47,343 nucleotides of DNA from IMG/VR virus record IMGVR_UViG_3300034190_002230, positions 1 to 47,343 of that record, one strand, 5' to 3'. The translations under genes and the position numbers were made by a program. The stretch's first letter is position 1, and every line of letters starts with the position of its first letter. Shown here in pieces: positions 25,807 to 33,300 of this stretch. The DNA is from a virus. The notes below the pieces were generated by a model. It was not told the DNA's origin. It searched no databases and saw only the letters and a list, made by a program, of their open reading frames with translations.

Positions 25807-26256
25807 TCAGTCTTCATCCAAGATAGCCCATAGCCGATCGAGTTCTCCCTGAGTTTCACCCTTCAAGTGAGCGCCCGCCAACTTATTCACATTCTTATTA
25901 TTGGGTATCCACATGCCAGACCTGATCCTGTGACTACCGTTGTAGTTAGGGTTAGAGTTAGACCGCTTCGATAGGTGCAGGTCACCTAGATCATGCTTCT
26001 CCACGTACTCTTTCCACCGCTTAATACGATCGCGCATCTGAGTCAACGAACGAGATGTGTACTTGGTGCCCACTCTGCCTCTATCATAAGCATATGAGAA
26101 GATCATAAACGCCTTTCCTGAGGTTGCTTTGCTGCTCAGCCCAAGCCCGTGGAATCGAGCGTACTCATCCACAAACATCTTAGGCGTCCAGTCCTTATCA
26201 TTGATTCCTATTAACTCTGCGCCACCGCAGCATCCTAAATTTCTGAGATTTATCAT
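25807..26256 (-). CDS. Hypothetical protein next to the ligase cluster
   Basis: A 149-residue basic protein. It begins MINLRNLGCCGGAELIGIND, has a helical basic region (RSLTQMRDRIKRWKEYVEKH) and ends in KLAGAHLKGETQGELDRLWA. AAGGA lies 9 bases before the ATG, overlapping the ATP-grasp stop. I do not recognise the family. Its placement directly after the amidoligase and ATP-grasp genes makes a role in the same pathway possible. Confidence 0.5.
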   Translation of the reverse strand: MINLRNLGCCGGAELIGINDKDWTPKMFVDEYARFHGLGLSSKATSGKAFMIFSYAYDRGRVGTKYTSRSLTQMRDRIKRWKEYVEKHDLGDLHLSKRSNSNPNYNGSHRIRSGMWIPNNKNVNKLAGAHLKGETQGELDRLWAILDED

Positions 26257-26262
26257 TATAAT

Positions 26263-27057
26263 TTATCCTTGTGTACCGTTTCTGCGACGACGATATGCCC
26301 CACCATTGATGGCGGGGAACTGTCGTCTAAATGCGGTGTAGTACCGCTCGAGTGTTGTGCCCTCGAGACCGGGGGCGGTGTTGACCTCGTAGACACAGGC
26401 CGTGTCTCCATGAACGTTGTAGCCAACGTCCACAGCACCGAAGTCAAGATTAAGGGAACACACAGCAGCAATAGCAGCGTCCTCAACACAGCTAGGAACA
26501 TCCACTCCATCACGTGTGAAAACCCAGCCTGTCGTGCTGTTCCTGATCTGGTAGTTAACGTCTTCATTGTCTACTGCTAACCTCTTACGTTTAAGTTGTC
26601 TATCAATTACCTCATCGAATGCCACGTGTATGCGGTATTCATGCGCCTTCTTCACATACTGTGTGTACAGTGGGGCGTGTACTATGTCCTCCACAGCCTC
26701 GGCTAGAACTATGCCTCGTCCCGTGTTAGCTCGTAGGAGCGTCCTACAGAGGACTTTGTGACCTTCCCCTACCCATGCTATTGCTTCATCACGATTGGCC
26801 GTCCACGGTGCTTGTGGTACGCCCCACTCATCGAACTGCTGTATAGCAAACAGCTTATTAGAGGCTATCGCCACTGCTTCGGGTGGATTGATGTAATATC
26901 CATGGAACAGTCGCTTATCACTCCCCCAGTTGATGATGTAGTCGAAGTCGCTGTGCTTACGCACCTGTTTAGATGTAGCCCGCAATATGCCCGCGTACTT
27001 ACCTAGAGCCTTAGCACTGCCTGACCACTGCTTGTAAGGCTGAATCCTTATTGTCAT
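26263..27057 (-). CDS. ATP-grasp ligase (RimK-like), part of the amidoligase cluster
   Basis: A 264-residue protein with ATP-grasp features: the Lys of ASNKLFAIQQF (around 65-75), LCRTLLRANTGRGI (103-116, the Gly-rich nucleotide loop), an adenine-hinge region (QYVKKAHEYRIHV, 133-145) and the metal site DFGAVDVGY (Asp210) followed by CVYEVNTAPG (Glu224, Asn226). This enzyme class makes amide or peptide bonds via an acyl phosphate. With the two COOH-NH2 ligases, glutamine amidotransferase and cyclotransferase it forms one gene cluster. AGGAG lies 6 bases before the ATG. The substrate is unknown. Confidence 0.82.
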   Translation of the reverse strand: MTIRIQPYKQWSGSAKALGKYAGILRATSKQVRKHSDFDYIINWGSDKRLFHGYYINPPEAVAIASNKLFAIQQFDEWGVPQAPWTANRDEAIAWVGEGHKVLCRTLLRANTGRGIVLAEAVEDIVHAPLYTQYVKKAHEYRIHVAFDEVIDRQLKRKRLAVDNEDVNYQIRNSTTGWVFTRDGVDVPSCVEDAAIAAVCSLNLDFGAVDVGYNVHGDTACVYEVNTAPGLEGTTLERYYTAFRRQFPAINGGAYRRRRNGTQG

Positions 27058-27066
27058 ATGTTACTC

Positions 27067-28605
27067 CTAGTGTATTGAGTTTAACAGTTTCATGTCTACT
27101 ACGCAAGCCTCGCATATCAGGTCTTGACCGCCATTTACTACGCTCATGTGATCTACGTCCGCTGCTAGAAGGTTAGCTTGACAGTTTATGCAGCCAGCCT
27201 CTAACAACGGTTTTAACTTTCCCCACTCCACCAAACATCCTTCCGGTCCGGGGACCAACAGATCATTAGCCACGTCTTCACACGTGTGAGGTTCCGGGTC
27301 TGACTCCGCTGCTTCCTTTAGCTCTTTCTGCCTCTTAGCATAGTCCTCATAGTTACAGTGTACCAGCGCACCCAAGATACCACAGTTCTTCTTATCGAAC
27401 TTATGTGCTGGGCATATTCCTATCGGCCTAACTAGCCAGTCTCGGTTCTTGTAGGACTCGTACTGGACAGTCGACACGTTGTGAATCGTCATATCCCACG
27501 GTAGATCGTCCCAGTCCTTATGGTACATCGTGCCGTGTACAGTCCACGTGCCCTTACTATTAGGCCCATTGTTGTTCTGGAATGCCTCAGTAGGTTCAAA
27601 GCGCAGCATATCATTGATACTTAGATACATCTCATCACGCAGCATCATCTGCATTGGTCTAGGCACAGTCTGCATGTGCCCATTGACGTTGACCTTAAGA
27701 CTACTGTACCCACACCCACCGTTTGAGCTGGGCGTGCCACTTCCTGTGACCTTTGCTTCTCGCTCTTTCTGCCAAGCTGCGGTTTGCGCCTGCCACCCTT
27801 TGCTTTGCTGCGGACTCACGTATGAACCACGATTCGTACGCTGCATCGGATGCGTATGATGAAGCGTATGATGGAACTGGCGGACAAAAGGGTTGTACTT
27901 GATGACCTCTGGCTTAGTGTCGCCCTTCTTAAACTTGAGTATCTGGTGTGTGTCTATCTCATATATCGCCCCACCCCTGCTGGGGTGCTGCTTGAAAGAC
28001 TTGTTGATAGCACTCAAGTGCTGCCCATCACTCATAAACCACATGATATTCTTACTTGGGTTGAATGTTATGTGCAGTGGCCTCGCATTGTTCCGCGTCA
28101 TATTGATGCTATTATCGCGGGAGTCTGTCCATAATAGAGCATACGCCCCGTTTACCTTACTTAACACCTTGTCGGCGTCTTTAGGGCTATGCTTGGACAG
28201 AGCGTTAGCGATCTGCATCGAGTCAACCTCACCAATCTCCTTGTCAAACTCATCCAGTGACGCCCCGCCATCGTTCAGTGTACCGTTATGTACCATGGTA
28301 ACTGGCCCGAAGGTAAACGGGTGAGCGTTCTCTATGGTTGTTGCGCCTATAGTAGCCGCTCTATTGTGGCCTATCTGTGCCCAGCCAGTCTTGTGCTTCT
28401 TCTTATACTCCTTAGAGTGTACAAATGCATCGCCCGGTGCCGTTGTCTTCAAAGTACTTACAGTGAAATTACCACCCACTGTTACTATACCAGTCGCATC
28501 GTCGCCTCTAAGTGTATCTAAAGCAAGCGCATACCTCATGAAATGCTCCTTAGCATCCTTATATAAGAGGTCGTTATTACTTACATATCCAATAATACCG
28601 CACAT
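27067..28605 (-). CDS. Class II glutamine amidotransferase
   Basis: A 512-residue protein. It starts MCGIIGYVS, so Cys2 becomes the N-terminal nucleophile after Met removal. Further Ntn-hydrolase motifs are RGDDATG (33-39), GHNRAATIG (79-87) and VHNGTL (105-110, the oxyanion region). Residues 1-230 are the amidotransferase, releasing ammonia from glutamine. Residues 230-512 have no known synthetase domain but include two Cys-rich parts (CPAHKFDKKNC; CINC and CEAC near the end) that may bind zinc. It likely supplies ammonia to the neighbouring ligases or makes terminal amides. AGGAG precedes the ATG. Confidence 0.85.
   Translation of the reverse strand: MCGIIGYVSNNDLLYKDAKEHFMRYALALDTLRGDDATGIVTVGGNFTVSTLKTTAPGDAFVHSKEYKKKHKTGWAQIGHNRAATIGATTIENAHPFTFGPVTMVHNGTLNDGGASLDEFDKEIGEVDSMQIANALSKHSPKDADKVLSKVNGAYALLWTDSRDNSINMTRNNARPLHITFNPSKNIMWFMSDGQHLSAINKSFKQHPSRGGAIYEIDTHQILKFKKGDTKPEVIKYNPFVRQFHHTLHHTHPMQRTNRGSYVSPQQSKGWQAQTAAWQKEREAKVTGSGTPSSNGGCGYSSLKVNVNGHMQTVPRPMQMMLRDEMYLSINDMLRFEPTEAFQNNNGPNSKGTWTVHGTMYHKDWDDLPWDMTIHNVSTVQYESYKNRDWLVRPIGICPAHKFDKKNCGILGALVHCNYEDYAKRQKELKEAAESDPEPHTCEDVANDLLVPGPEGCLVEWGKLKPLLEAGCINCQANLLAADVDHMSVVNGGQDLICEACVVDMKLLNSIH
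27278..27289. promoter_or_regulatory. Palindrome TCACACGTGTGA, copy 4
   Basis: Perfect copy inside the C-terminal third of the amidotransferase gene, encoding HTCE. Confidence 0.55.
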
Positions 28606-29550
28606 TTATTCATCTCCTTGTATGTGCCAATCTAACTCTTCCCATTTGGGTGCTTCTGCTCCAGCTATAAAGCAAGCTGTATCATCCGCATCCTCTTGAT
28701 CGACGTGATCACATGACAGCAGGTTGTACCCCACTGCGTCTAACATCTTTCGTATTCCATCCCGATGATATACCTCGCATATCTTCACAGGGTCGCTATA
28801 CTTAAGAGCTTCCCTGCGAATATTGAGTAATATCTCAGCCCACGCTATTATCTGGCTGGCGCTCAGTGTACTCGGTGCTTGACGAAACTCTAATGTACCG
28901 AACTTAAGCAGCGACGACACGTTGAGTGCCGCGTACTTAGGCGCACTGAGCATACTCAGCTGACTGTACTTAGAAGCTCCCCCAGTGAGATAGTACTTAA
29001 TCCTACTTTGATCATATTCTCCGGCCACAGTAATCCCCGATCTAAGGTTCTTACTGTCCAGATGCAGTGTCTCAGCCAGCTGGGTATTAGACCACATGGG
29101 TGCGCAGAAGTGCGACATCTCCCTACCGCTAGCAAAAGCGGCGAACAGTGTCGGCTCCAGAAACGCATAGTATGTGACCATCTGGAACATCTCCCGCCAA
29201 CTCAGGTCAGTGACGTTCACGTGTACGTGTAGGCCGCATCTAATAGTCGGGATCACTTCGTACTCTCTGGCGTGGGAAATAATACCGTTTACCGAATCTG
29301 CGAGATCAGCACGCTTAGTTGGCTCGCTAATGTACTCGATACCACTATTCCTCAAGCTATGATCTACAGTATGACGCCAACCTTTAGGGAAGCCCTCAAT
29401 ATAACTTTCACCCGCCCCGTAATTAGAGGCGTGTTCATACTCTAGCTCAATGCCCACGTACTCGCCCGCATAATGTGGCTTAGCGAGACAGCGGCCTATG
29501 TTACTGTCAAATGTTACTCTCATTGCGCCCTCTCTAGTTGCTAATCTCAT
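28606..29550 (-). CDS. Amidoligase (Amidoligase_2, glutamine synthetase-like fold)
   Basis: A 314-residue protein matching the putative amidoligase family: GIELEYE near residue 32 (Glu ligands), VDHSLRNSGIEYISEP (62-77), CGLHVHVN (about 106-113), then SAPKYAALNVSS and GTLEFRQAPS. These are the metal and ATP sites of the glutamine synthetase-like COOH-NH2 ligases. It should join a carboxylate to an amine using ATP. It has two possible starts (29550 and 29523), each with an identical GAGAGGG site inside a 27-bp tandem duplication. It is distinct from the other ligase at 30146. Confidence 0.82.
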   Translation of the reverse strand: MRLATREGAMRVTFDSNIGRCLAKPHYAGEYVGIELEYEHASNYGAGESYIEGFPKGWRHTVDHSLRNSGIEYISEPTKRADLADSVNGIISHAREYEVIPTIRCGLHVHVNVTDLSWREMFQMVTYYAFLEPTLFAAFASGREMSHFCAPMWSNTQLAETLHLDSKNLRSGITVAGEYDQSRIKYYLTGGASKYSQLSMLSAPKYAALNVSSLLKFGTLEFRQAPSTLSASQIIAWAEILLNIRREALKYSDPVKICEVYHRDGIRKMLDAVGYNLLSCDHVDQEDADDTACFIAGAEAPKWEELDWHIQGDE

Positions 29551-29571
29551 TACGCCCTCTCTAGTTGCCTA
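29518..29571. repeat. 27-bp tandem duplication carrying a ribosome site and start codon
   Basis: Bases 29518-29544 and 29545-29571 are alike at 24 of 27 positions. On the - strand each copy holds GAGAGGG followed by ATGAGA, so the amidoligase has two in-frame ribosome sites and start codons, and the upstream gene's last codons lie in the first copy. Confidence 0.85.
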
Positions 29572-30149
29572 GTTACTCGACCTGCCAACGGACAGCAGGA
29601 TGATGAGGGTTCGTATGCCCATGCGGTGCTTACATTAGTCAGCCTACCTGCTGGTAAACCACGATAGATCACTAGGAGTGTGTCGGTACTTGATGTCTCC
29701 TCGCTATCAACTAGCAGAATATCCCTACTCACGGCTACAATATTAGCTTCATGCTTATTGTACCTGCTAACCATGCTAATATTTGCAAGCCTGTCGATAC
29801 CTTCTGCAACACCATAGTGATTGGGGCCATCCCGCAATGTTTCCATCGGGATACTAGTATAGCCGTACTTGACAAAGTAATGATCGTCTTGCGTTGCAGA
29901 CTTGCGCATGTTTCGCACTCCCCGCCTCGCAATATACACTCCACCACTGTCCGTATTGTACGCGCCAGCTCTCGGCCACCAGCACTTCAGTGATCTTGCA
30001 GTGCAGGGCATGTACTCCATATCGTCGTCAATCCATACATACATCTTATTACTGGCTACCTGCACCTTACGAGGTACGCCCTTGTGCAGCATCCACGTGT
30101 TATTGTAGTACATACGCCTATCAGCAGTTAACGCATCTGAAGGGTTCAT
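29550..30149 (-). CDS. Unknown protein between the two amidoligases
   Basis: A 199-residue protein coupled to both ligase genes (ATGA overlap upstream, TAATG overlap downstream). It shows many Tyr and Trp residues in the N-terminal half (MYYNNTWMLHKGVPRKVQVA, MYVWIDDDMEYMPC) and a mixed alpha/beta middle; the end is RVTRQLERA. I recognise no enzyme motif. The fixed position between two ligases suggests a substrate, carrier or partner protein for them, but this is inference. Confidence 0.6.
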   Translation of the reverse strand: MNPSDALTADRRMYYNNTWMLHKGVPRKVQVASNKMYVWIDDDMEYMPCTARSLKCWWPRAGAYNTDSGGVYIARRGVRNMRKSATQDDHYFVKYGYTSIPMETLRDGPNHYGVAEGIDRLANISMVSRYNKHEANIVAVSRDILLVDSEETSSTDTLLVIYRGLPAGRLTNVSTAWAYEPSSSCCPLAGRVTRQLERA

Positions 30150-30997
30150 AGGGCTACACCTGCTTTATACGCGGCGGCTATAACTTTCTGGTACAAATCC
30201 ATGGCCTCACCAGTGGACTTATTAGCTGTCATGTACTTCCGAGCAGACACCCACGGAATAGACCGGAAGCAGTGTTGTAGGTCCGCAGCATCTGTGTCCG
30301 TTAAGAACCTAGCACAATTAAGTGCCGCGGTTCCCATCTTCTCTATGCCGCCCACTGACAAGCCCCACCTGTTGCTAGGTGTACGGTACTCGATACCATA
30401 AGGCTTGGGCCTAAATATACCGGGCTTGCCATACCACCGCTTACGTGGGTCACTCACTGTATCCTGAATCTCAGCGAATATGGATATGAACAACTCCGCA
30501 AATAATGCGGCTACAAAGTCGGGGCAATTAAAGTCACCGCCTAAATGTATATGTCCACCTGCTGATCGCATTAAACCGGGTGCAGGAGCCGCTTTACGGA
30601 CCGCCCCAGCTACATAAGCGTCAAAGTCTGCTTCACACCCGATAGTCTGGGCTTGCCTAGAGGTTAACTGCTCGGCTCTGAAGCGGTGGTTGTGCTTGCG
30701 CTGCCACAATGCATAACGATCACCGTGTCGCTTCTGTAGCTCTTTGGTGACCATGCTCTTCCCCTCACGCATCACACGTGTGAATTGTCGGACAGTGTGT
30801 GACGGTGGAACATTAAACTCCACCATCACGTTGTCCTCTTGAATAGCAAATCCCTCAGCTCTACCTTCAGGTCGGTACGGATCTTCCTTTGTACCTTCGA
30901 GGATGCCTACACATGGCACAATCTCGTTTTCAACTGTATCAAACAATAGTAACTCTAGGTCTGACCCTATTGATACTTCGCATGGTTCCTTATTCAT
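30146..30997 (-). CDS. COOH-NH2 ligase, phiEco32-like type 2
   Basis: A 283-residue protein with the motifs of the phage phiEco32-like amidoligase group: SIGSDLELLLFD (9-20, acidic metal ligands), QEDNVMVEFNVPPS (53-66), SAGGHIHLGGDF (the His pair), PYGIEYRTPSNRW and a helical C-terminus. The fold is the glutamine synthetase-type ligase. It probably adds an amine or amino acid to a carboxylate. It sits 3' of the cyclotransferase-like gene and 5' of the unknown gene and the second amidoligase. AGGA lies upstream of the ATG. Confidence 0.82.
   Translation of the reverse strand: MNKEPCEVSIGSDLELLLFDTVENEIVPCVGILEGTKEDPYRPEGRAEGFAIQEDNVMVEFNVPPSHTVRQFTRVMREGKSMVTKELQKRHGDRYALWQRKHNHRFRAEQLTSRQAQTIGCEADFDAYVAGAVRKAAPAPGLMRSAGGHIHLGGDFNCPDFVAALFAELFISIFAEIQDTVSDPRKRWYGKPGIFRPKPYGIEYRTPSNRWGLSVGGIEKMGTAALNCARFLTDTDAADLQHCFRSIPWVSARKYMTANKSTGEAMDLYQKVIAAAYKAGVAL
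30772..30783. promoter_or_regulatory. Palindrome TCACACGTGTGA, copy 5
   Basis: Perfect copy inside the phiEco32-like ligase gene (codons for FTRV). An in-frame ATG with GAGGGG follows closely on the - strand, so an internal start is possible but unproven. Confidence 0.55.
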
Positions 30998-31007
30998 CTA
31001 ACTATCC

Positions 31008-31358
31008 TCACTTAAGTTTAAGGCGGACAAACGTTTCAGGTGTGTATATCTCCCCGATATCTATCGGCTGAAATGTCCGCAAGATTGGTTTATTCATTGG
31101 TGTGAACTTAGACACTTCCTTAACTGGGGGCTTGTGCTTAATTACTGATTTGCCCCAGTCCTCTCTCTTGCTTGTCATACTTGCTACGCCAGTTGCGGGG
31201 TCCATGAGTGTAACCTCAACGACCTCTTTGCCCCACGTGCAGCGACCCATCTCATACACTGCTTCAAGTGCCGCGTGCTCGTTAACGGCATTCAATGTAC
31301 CCGTACGAAGAATCTTTCGATCATTCCTTAGTATGGTAGCTGCGAAGTAGTAGTTCAT
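31008..31358 (-). CDS. Hypothetical protein in the amidoligase cluster
   Basis: A 116-residue protein with an N-terminal alpha/beta domain (MNYYFAATILRNDRKILRTG, helix around NEHAALEAVYEMG) and a strand (EVVEVTLMDP), then a basic, less ordered C-terminus (GKSVIKHKPPVKEVSKF). Its ATG overlaps the stop of the cyclotransferase-like gene (ATGA). No family was recognised. It is probably part of the same pathway by position. Confidence 0.55.
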   Translation of the reverse strand: MNYYFAATILRNDRKILRTGTLNAVNEHAALEAVYEMGRCTWGKEVVEVTLMDPATGVASMTSKREDWGKSVIKHKPPVKEVSKFTPMNKPILRTFQPIDIGEIYTPETFVRLKLK

Positions 31359-31765
31359 TCCGGCGTGTGATGAAGCCAGAATTTAGCCTCATCCTTGTTA
31401 GGGTGCCACAATCCGGTCTGCTTATGAACAGATGACTTATCCCAGTACCTATCGGCCATAAGAAAGTACATCCATGCACGACGATTGTGTATGTCAGTGA
31501 TTAGCTTACGCCTACGGTACAGGTGAGGATGACCTTCAAGCATATCAAGTGATGCAAGACCTTCGGGTGTTGTAGCCCAAAGCTCGCCTCTTATCTTGTT
31601 AGTCTCCTTACGCTGGTCCATAGCCGCAGGTATCGCGCCCATATCCCACAGTCTGAACGGGCCTGTAACAGAGTCATAGCCGATAAACTTACTATCAGCA
31701 CGCTCTAGTAGCCCATGATTCGAGTGGTCCTTCTTCAAAGTGCCATAAACAAGGACACGAATCAT
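31355..31765 (-). CDS. Gamma-glutamylcyclotransferase-like (AIG2/GGCT) protein
   Basis: A 136-residue protein starting MIRVLVYGTLKKD, with the family's YGTL substrate loop at residues 7-10, then GYDSVTGPFRLWDMGAIPAA, and LASLDMLEGHPHLYRR, where the acidic residues of LDMLEG match the family's catalytic region. I chose the ATG at 31765 because the fold begins here; an earlier in-frame ATG (31828) would add 21 residues through the palindrome. Family members cut gamma-glutamyl amides by cyclisation, so it could edit, release or recycle products of the adjacent ligases. Confidence 0.8.
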   Translation of the reverse strand: MIRVLVYGTLKKDHSNHGLLERADSKFIGYDSVTGPFRLWDMGAIPAAMDQRKETNKIRGELWATTPEGLASLDMLEGHPHLYRRRKLITDIHNRRAWMYFLMADRYWDKSSVHKQTGLWHPNKDEAKFWLHHTPE

Positions 31766-31775
31766 GCCCTTATCT

Positions 31776-31787
31776 TCACACGTGTGA
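31776..31787. promoter_or_regulatory. Palindrome TCACACGTGTGA, copy 6
   Basis: Located 10 bases upstream of the chosen start of the GGCT-like gene, immediately before its ribosome site AAGGG. Confidence 0.7.
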
Positions 31788-31821
31788 GACTCGTTATTCT
31801 TTACTAACACGTTGTACTCCT

Positions 31822-32547
31822 TTACCAACTAGCTGCGATAGAATCCACAGCCTCGTCTTGTGTTTTACTGGATGCAAGCTGAACCATCTTATTGATGTAG
31901 TCTCTAAGAAGTTTCTTGCGCGTTTCGAGGAATAATGCACACCCTGCCTCGCTAGGCTCAAACATTGCTGTGCGAACTTTAGCCTTGTGTCCGCCCGGTC
32001 TAGCCTCACTGACGTGTATTATACCTAGCTTGTACTTATCACAATTAGCCAGCAGCCAATCAATCATATGATCGACACTGAATACAGTATTGTACGCGCC
32101 AGCGAACCGAAAGTTCTTATCCAACTTATCCTCGGTTACTCTATCAGCCATAATAAACTGCGCGGCCTTATAACCACCGTAAGCAGTGTTACCGCTATCG
32201 TCAGTCCCGTCTAAATGCTTAACGTACATCAAACTTAACGAGTGCCATGCAGCAACTTCAATGGGAAAGAACATAGGCCGACTAGCGACTTGTGCTCCCC
32301 TGATAAGTTGGTGAACGGTGTAGTTGTTGTTAGACGGGTTTATCTTATCTTTGTCTAAGTTATCGAACTTACTGTTATCCTCGAATGCAGGTCGGTCGTG
32401 TTCAGCTGGGTGCGTAGCCCTAACTTGTTTAAGTATGCCAGTAGAGCAGCATAACTCCATATATGTTGTAGCCGCATTTATGGTGTGTACCCAGTCTTCC
32501 TTGTTGTCAATAAGCTCATCGAAACTCTTTGGATGTTTTAACTTCAT
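31822..32547 (-). CDS. Hypothetical protein upstream of the ligase cluster
   Basis: A 241-residue, soluble alpha/beta protein. The ATG at 32547 (MKLKHPKSFDELIDNKEDWV) has AGGAG 7 bases upstream and is preferred over an earlier ATG. Notable parts are a Cys pair (LCCSTG), SVDHMIDWLLANCDKYKLGI and a basic C-terminal helix (LFLETRKKLLRDYINKMVQL). No family was recognised. It could be part of the peptide-modification cluster or a separate early gene. Confidence 0.55.
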   Translation of the reverse strand: MKLKHPKSFDELIDNKEDWVHTINAATTYMELCCSTGILKQVRATHPAEHDRPAFEDNSKFDNLDKDKINPSNNNYTVHQLIRGAQVASRPMFFPIEVAAWHSLSLMYVKHLDGTDDSGNTAYGGYKAAQFIMADRVTEDKLDKNFRFAGAYNTVFSVDHMIDWLLANCDKYKLGIIHVSEARPGGHKAKVRTAMFEPSEAGCALFLETRKKLLRDYINKMVQLASSKTQDEAVDSIAASW

Positions 32548-32683
32548 CCCGATACTCCTGTAAGTCAATGCGTACGCGCTTGTACGCTGTTTTTGGTGAA
32601 TGTCGCTTGGTACTCTTAGCTAGTCCAAGCCGGTCTTTACGAACTTTCACGTTCATCTGTTCAGCTCGCGTCTTGTGTGTCAC
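32516..32683 (-). CDS. Small basic protein
   Basis: A 55-residue, strongly basic protein (RKDRLGLAKSTKRHSPKTAY, then KRVRIDLQEYRDEVK). The GTG at 32683 has AAAAGGAG 6 bases upstream. A longer ATG start at 32725 would run through the palindrome. It overlaps the next gene by 32 bases. The basic character suggests nucleic-acid binding or a small host-takeover protein. Confidence 0.55.
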   Translation of the reverse strand: MTHKTRAEQMNVKVRKDRLGLAKSTKRHSPKTAYKRVRIDLQEYRDEVKTSKEFR

Positions 32684-32696
32684 ATCATACTCCTTT

Positions 32697-32708
32697 TCAC
32701 ACGTGTGA
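32697..32708. promoter_or_regulatory. Palindrome TCACACGTGTGA, copy 7
   Basis: Ends 13 bases before the GTG start at 32683 and touches the AAAAGGAG ribosome site. Confidence 0.7.
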
Positions 32709-32721
32709 TTTTGTATAACTA

Positions 32722-32901
32722 TCACTCACAGATATCTCTGACCTCTGCAGGCACAGTATCCCATTGAGAGTAGTAATTATAACACTTATTGGGCCGTATG
32801 TCAAGACAGGCAGCCCTATCCTTATGTACAGCTATGTAAGCAAAAGAGCATAACAGCATGGCGACAAGTATCATCCCAATCGTCTGGTTATGCTTATTCA
32901 T
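32722..32901 (-). CDS. Small membrane-anchored protein with a Cys-containing soluble part
   Basis: A 59-residue protein from the ATG at 32901 (MNKHNQTIGMILVAMLLCSF). It has one membrane span (about 8-24) followed by a soluble tail with three Cys (one in KDRAACLDIR, one in NKCYNYY and one in DICE), consistent with an exported, disulfide-bearing part. Its start overlaps the end of the small peptide gene upstream, so it is probably coupled. A role in superinfection exclusion or envelope change is possible but not shown. Confidence 0.55.
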   Translation of the reverse strand: MNKHNQTIGMILVAMLLCSFAYIAVHKDRAACLDIRPNKCYNYYSQWDTVPAEVRDICE

Positions 32902-32992
32902 TGTACACGATCCATGCACCTATGAACCAACCCGCGAGGAATCCCCACGGTCCGAACATAACAGCGCCCGCAAATGCAAGTAATATGATCAT
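32894..32992 (-). CDS. 32-residue membrane peptide
   Basis: ATG at 32992 with an AAGGA about 9-10 bases upstream. The peptide (MIILLAFAGAVMFGPWGFLA at its start) is almost entirely hydrophobic with aromatic and Gly residues and ends IVYNE. It overlaps the next gene by 8 bases (AATGAATAA arrangement). It follows a terminator hairpin at 33020-33061. Confidence 0.6.
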   Translation of the reverse strand: MIILLAFAGAVMFGPWGFLAGWFIGAWIVYNE

Positions 32993-33019
32993 AATAATTT
33001 ATTCCTTTGTAAAAGGGGG

Positions 33020-33061
33020 AAAAAGCAGCCCATAGCCCCACCAAACATCGGGGCTTGGGCT
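33020..33061 (-). terminator. Rho-independent terminator (minus strand)
   Basis: On the - strand, AGCCCAAGCCCC pairs with GGGGCT-A-TGGGCT (12 pairs, one bulged A, 10-base loop) followed by GCTTTTT. It lies between the gene ending at 33100 and the peptide gene at 32992, so it should limit transcription from the first early genes into the rest of the block. Confidence 0.8.
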
Positions 33062-33099
33062 AAACGTGTTACCCTTATGGGCAGCTCAGCGTGTTTCTC

Positions 33100-33300
33100 T
33101 CAAGTGTTGATCTTTGTCGTGCCGGGATCCCGATAGTGTACTTTGGCCATTTGTTTATCGCGTCTAAACGAACTGCAATAACATCCGGCTACGTTACATC
33201 CCGCTTCGTAGTACTTATGTACGGACATATCGCGTGTGGCTTCTTCTTCAGTCATCACACGTGTGAAGAAGGACGGTGCTCCTGTAGTGATGTATTTCAT
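33100..33300 (-). CDS. Small early protein, Cys-containing
   Basis: A 66-residue protein with GAGGG 8 bases before the ATG at 33300. It has EAGCNVAGCYCSSFRRDKQM, with three Cys in seven residues. The palindrome lies in its early codons (FTRV), directly before an in-frame ATG (MTEEEATRD) that could be an internal start. No family was recognised. Confidence 0.5.
   Translation of the reverse strand: MKYITTGAPSFFTRVMTEEEATRDMSVHKYYEAGCNVAGCYCSSFRRDKQMAKVHYRDPGTTKINT
33255..33266. promoter_or_regulatory. Palindrome TCACACGTGTGA, copy 8
   Basis: Perfect copy within codons 12-15 of the gene at 33100-33300, immediately before an in-frame ATG. Confidence 0.55.

Noticed and set aside
26511-26519. CACGTGTGA half of the palindrome in the ATP-grasp gene
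   Set aside because: Only the right half matches; counted as a degenerate relic at best and not included among the eleven sites.
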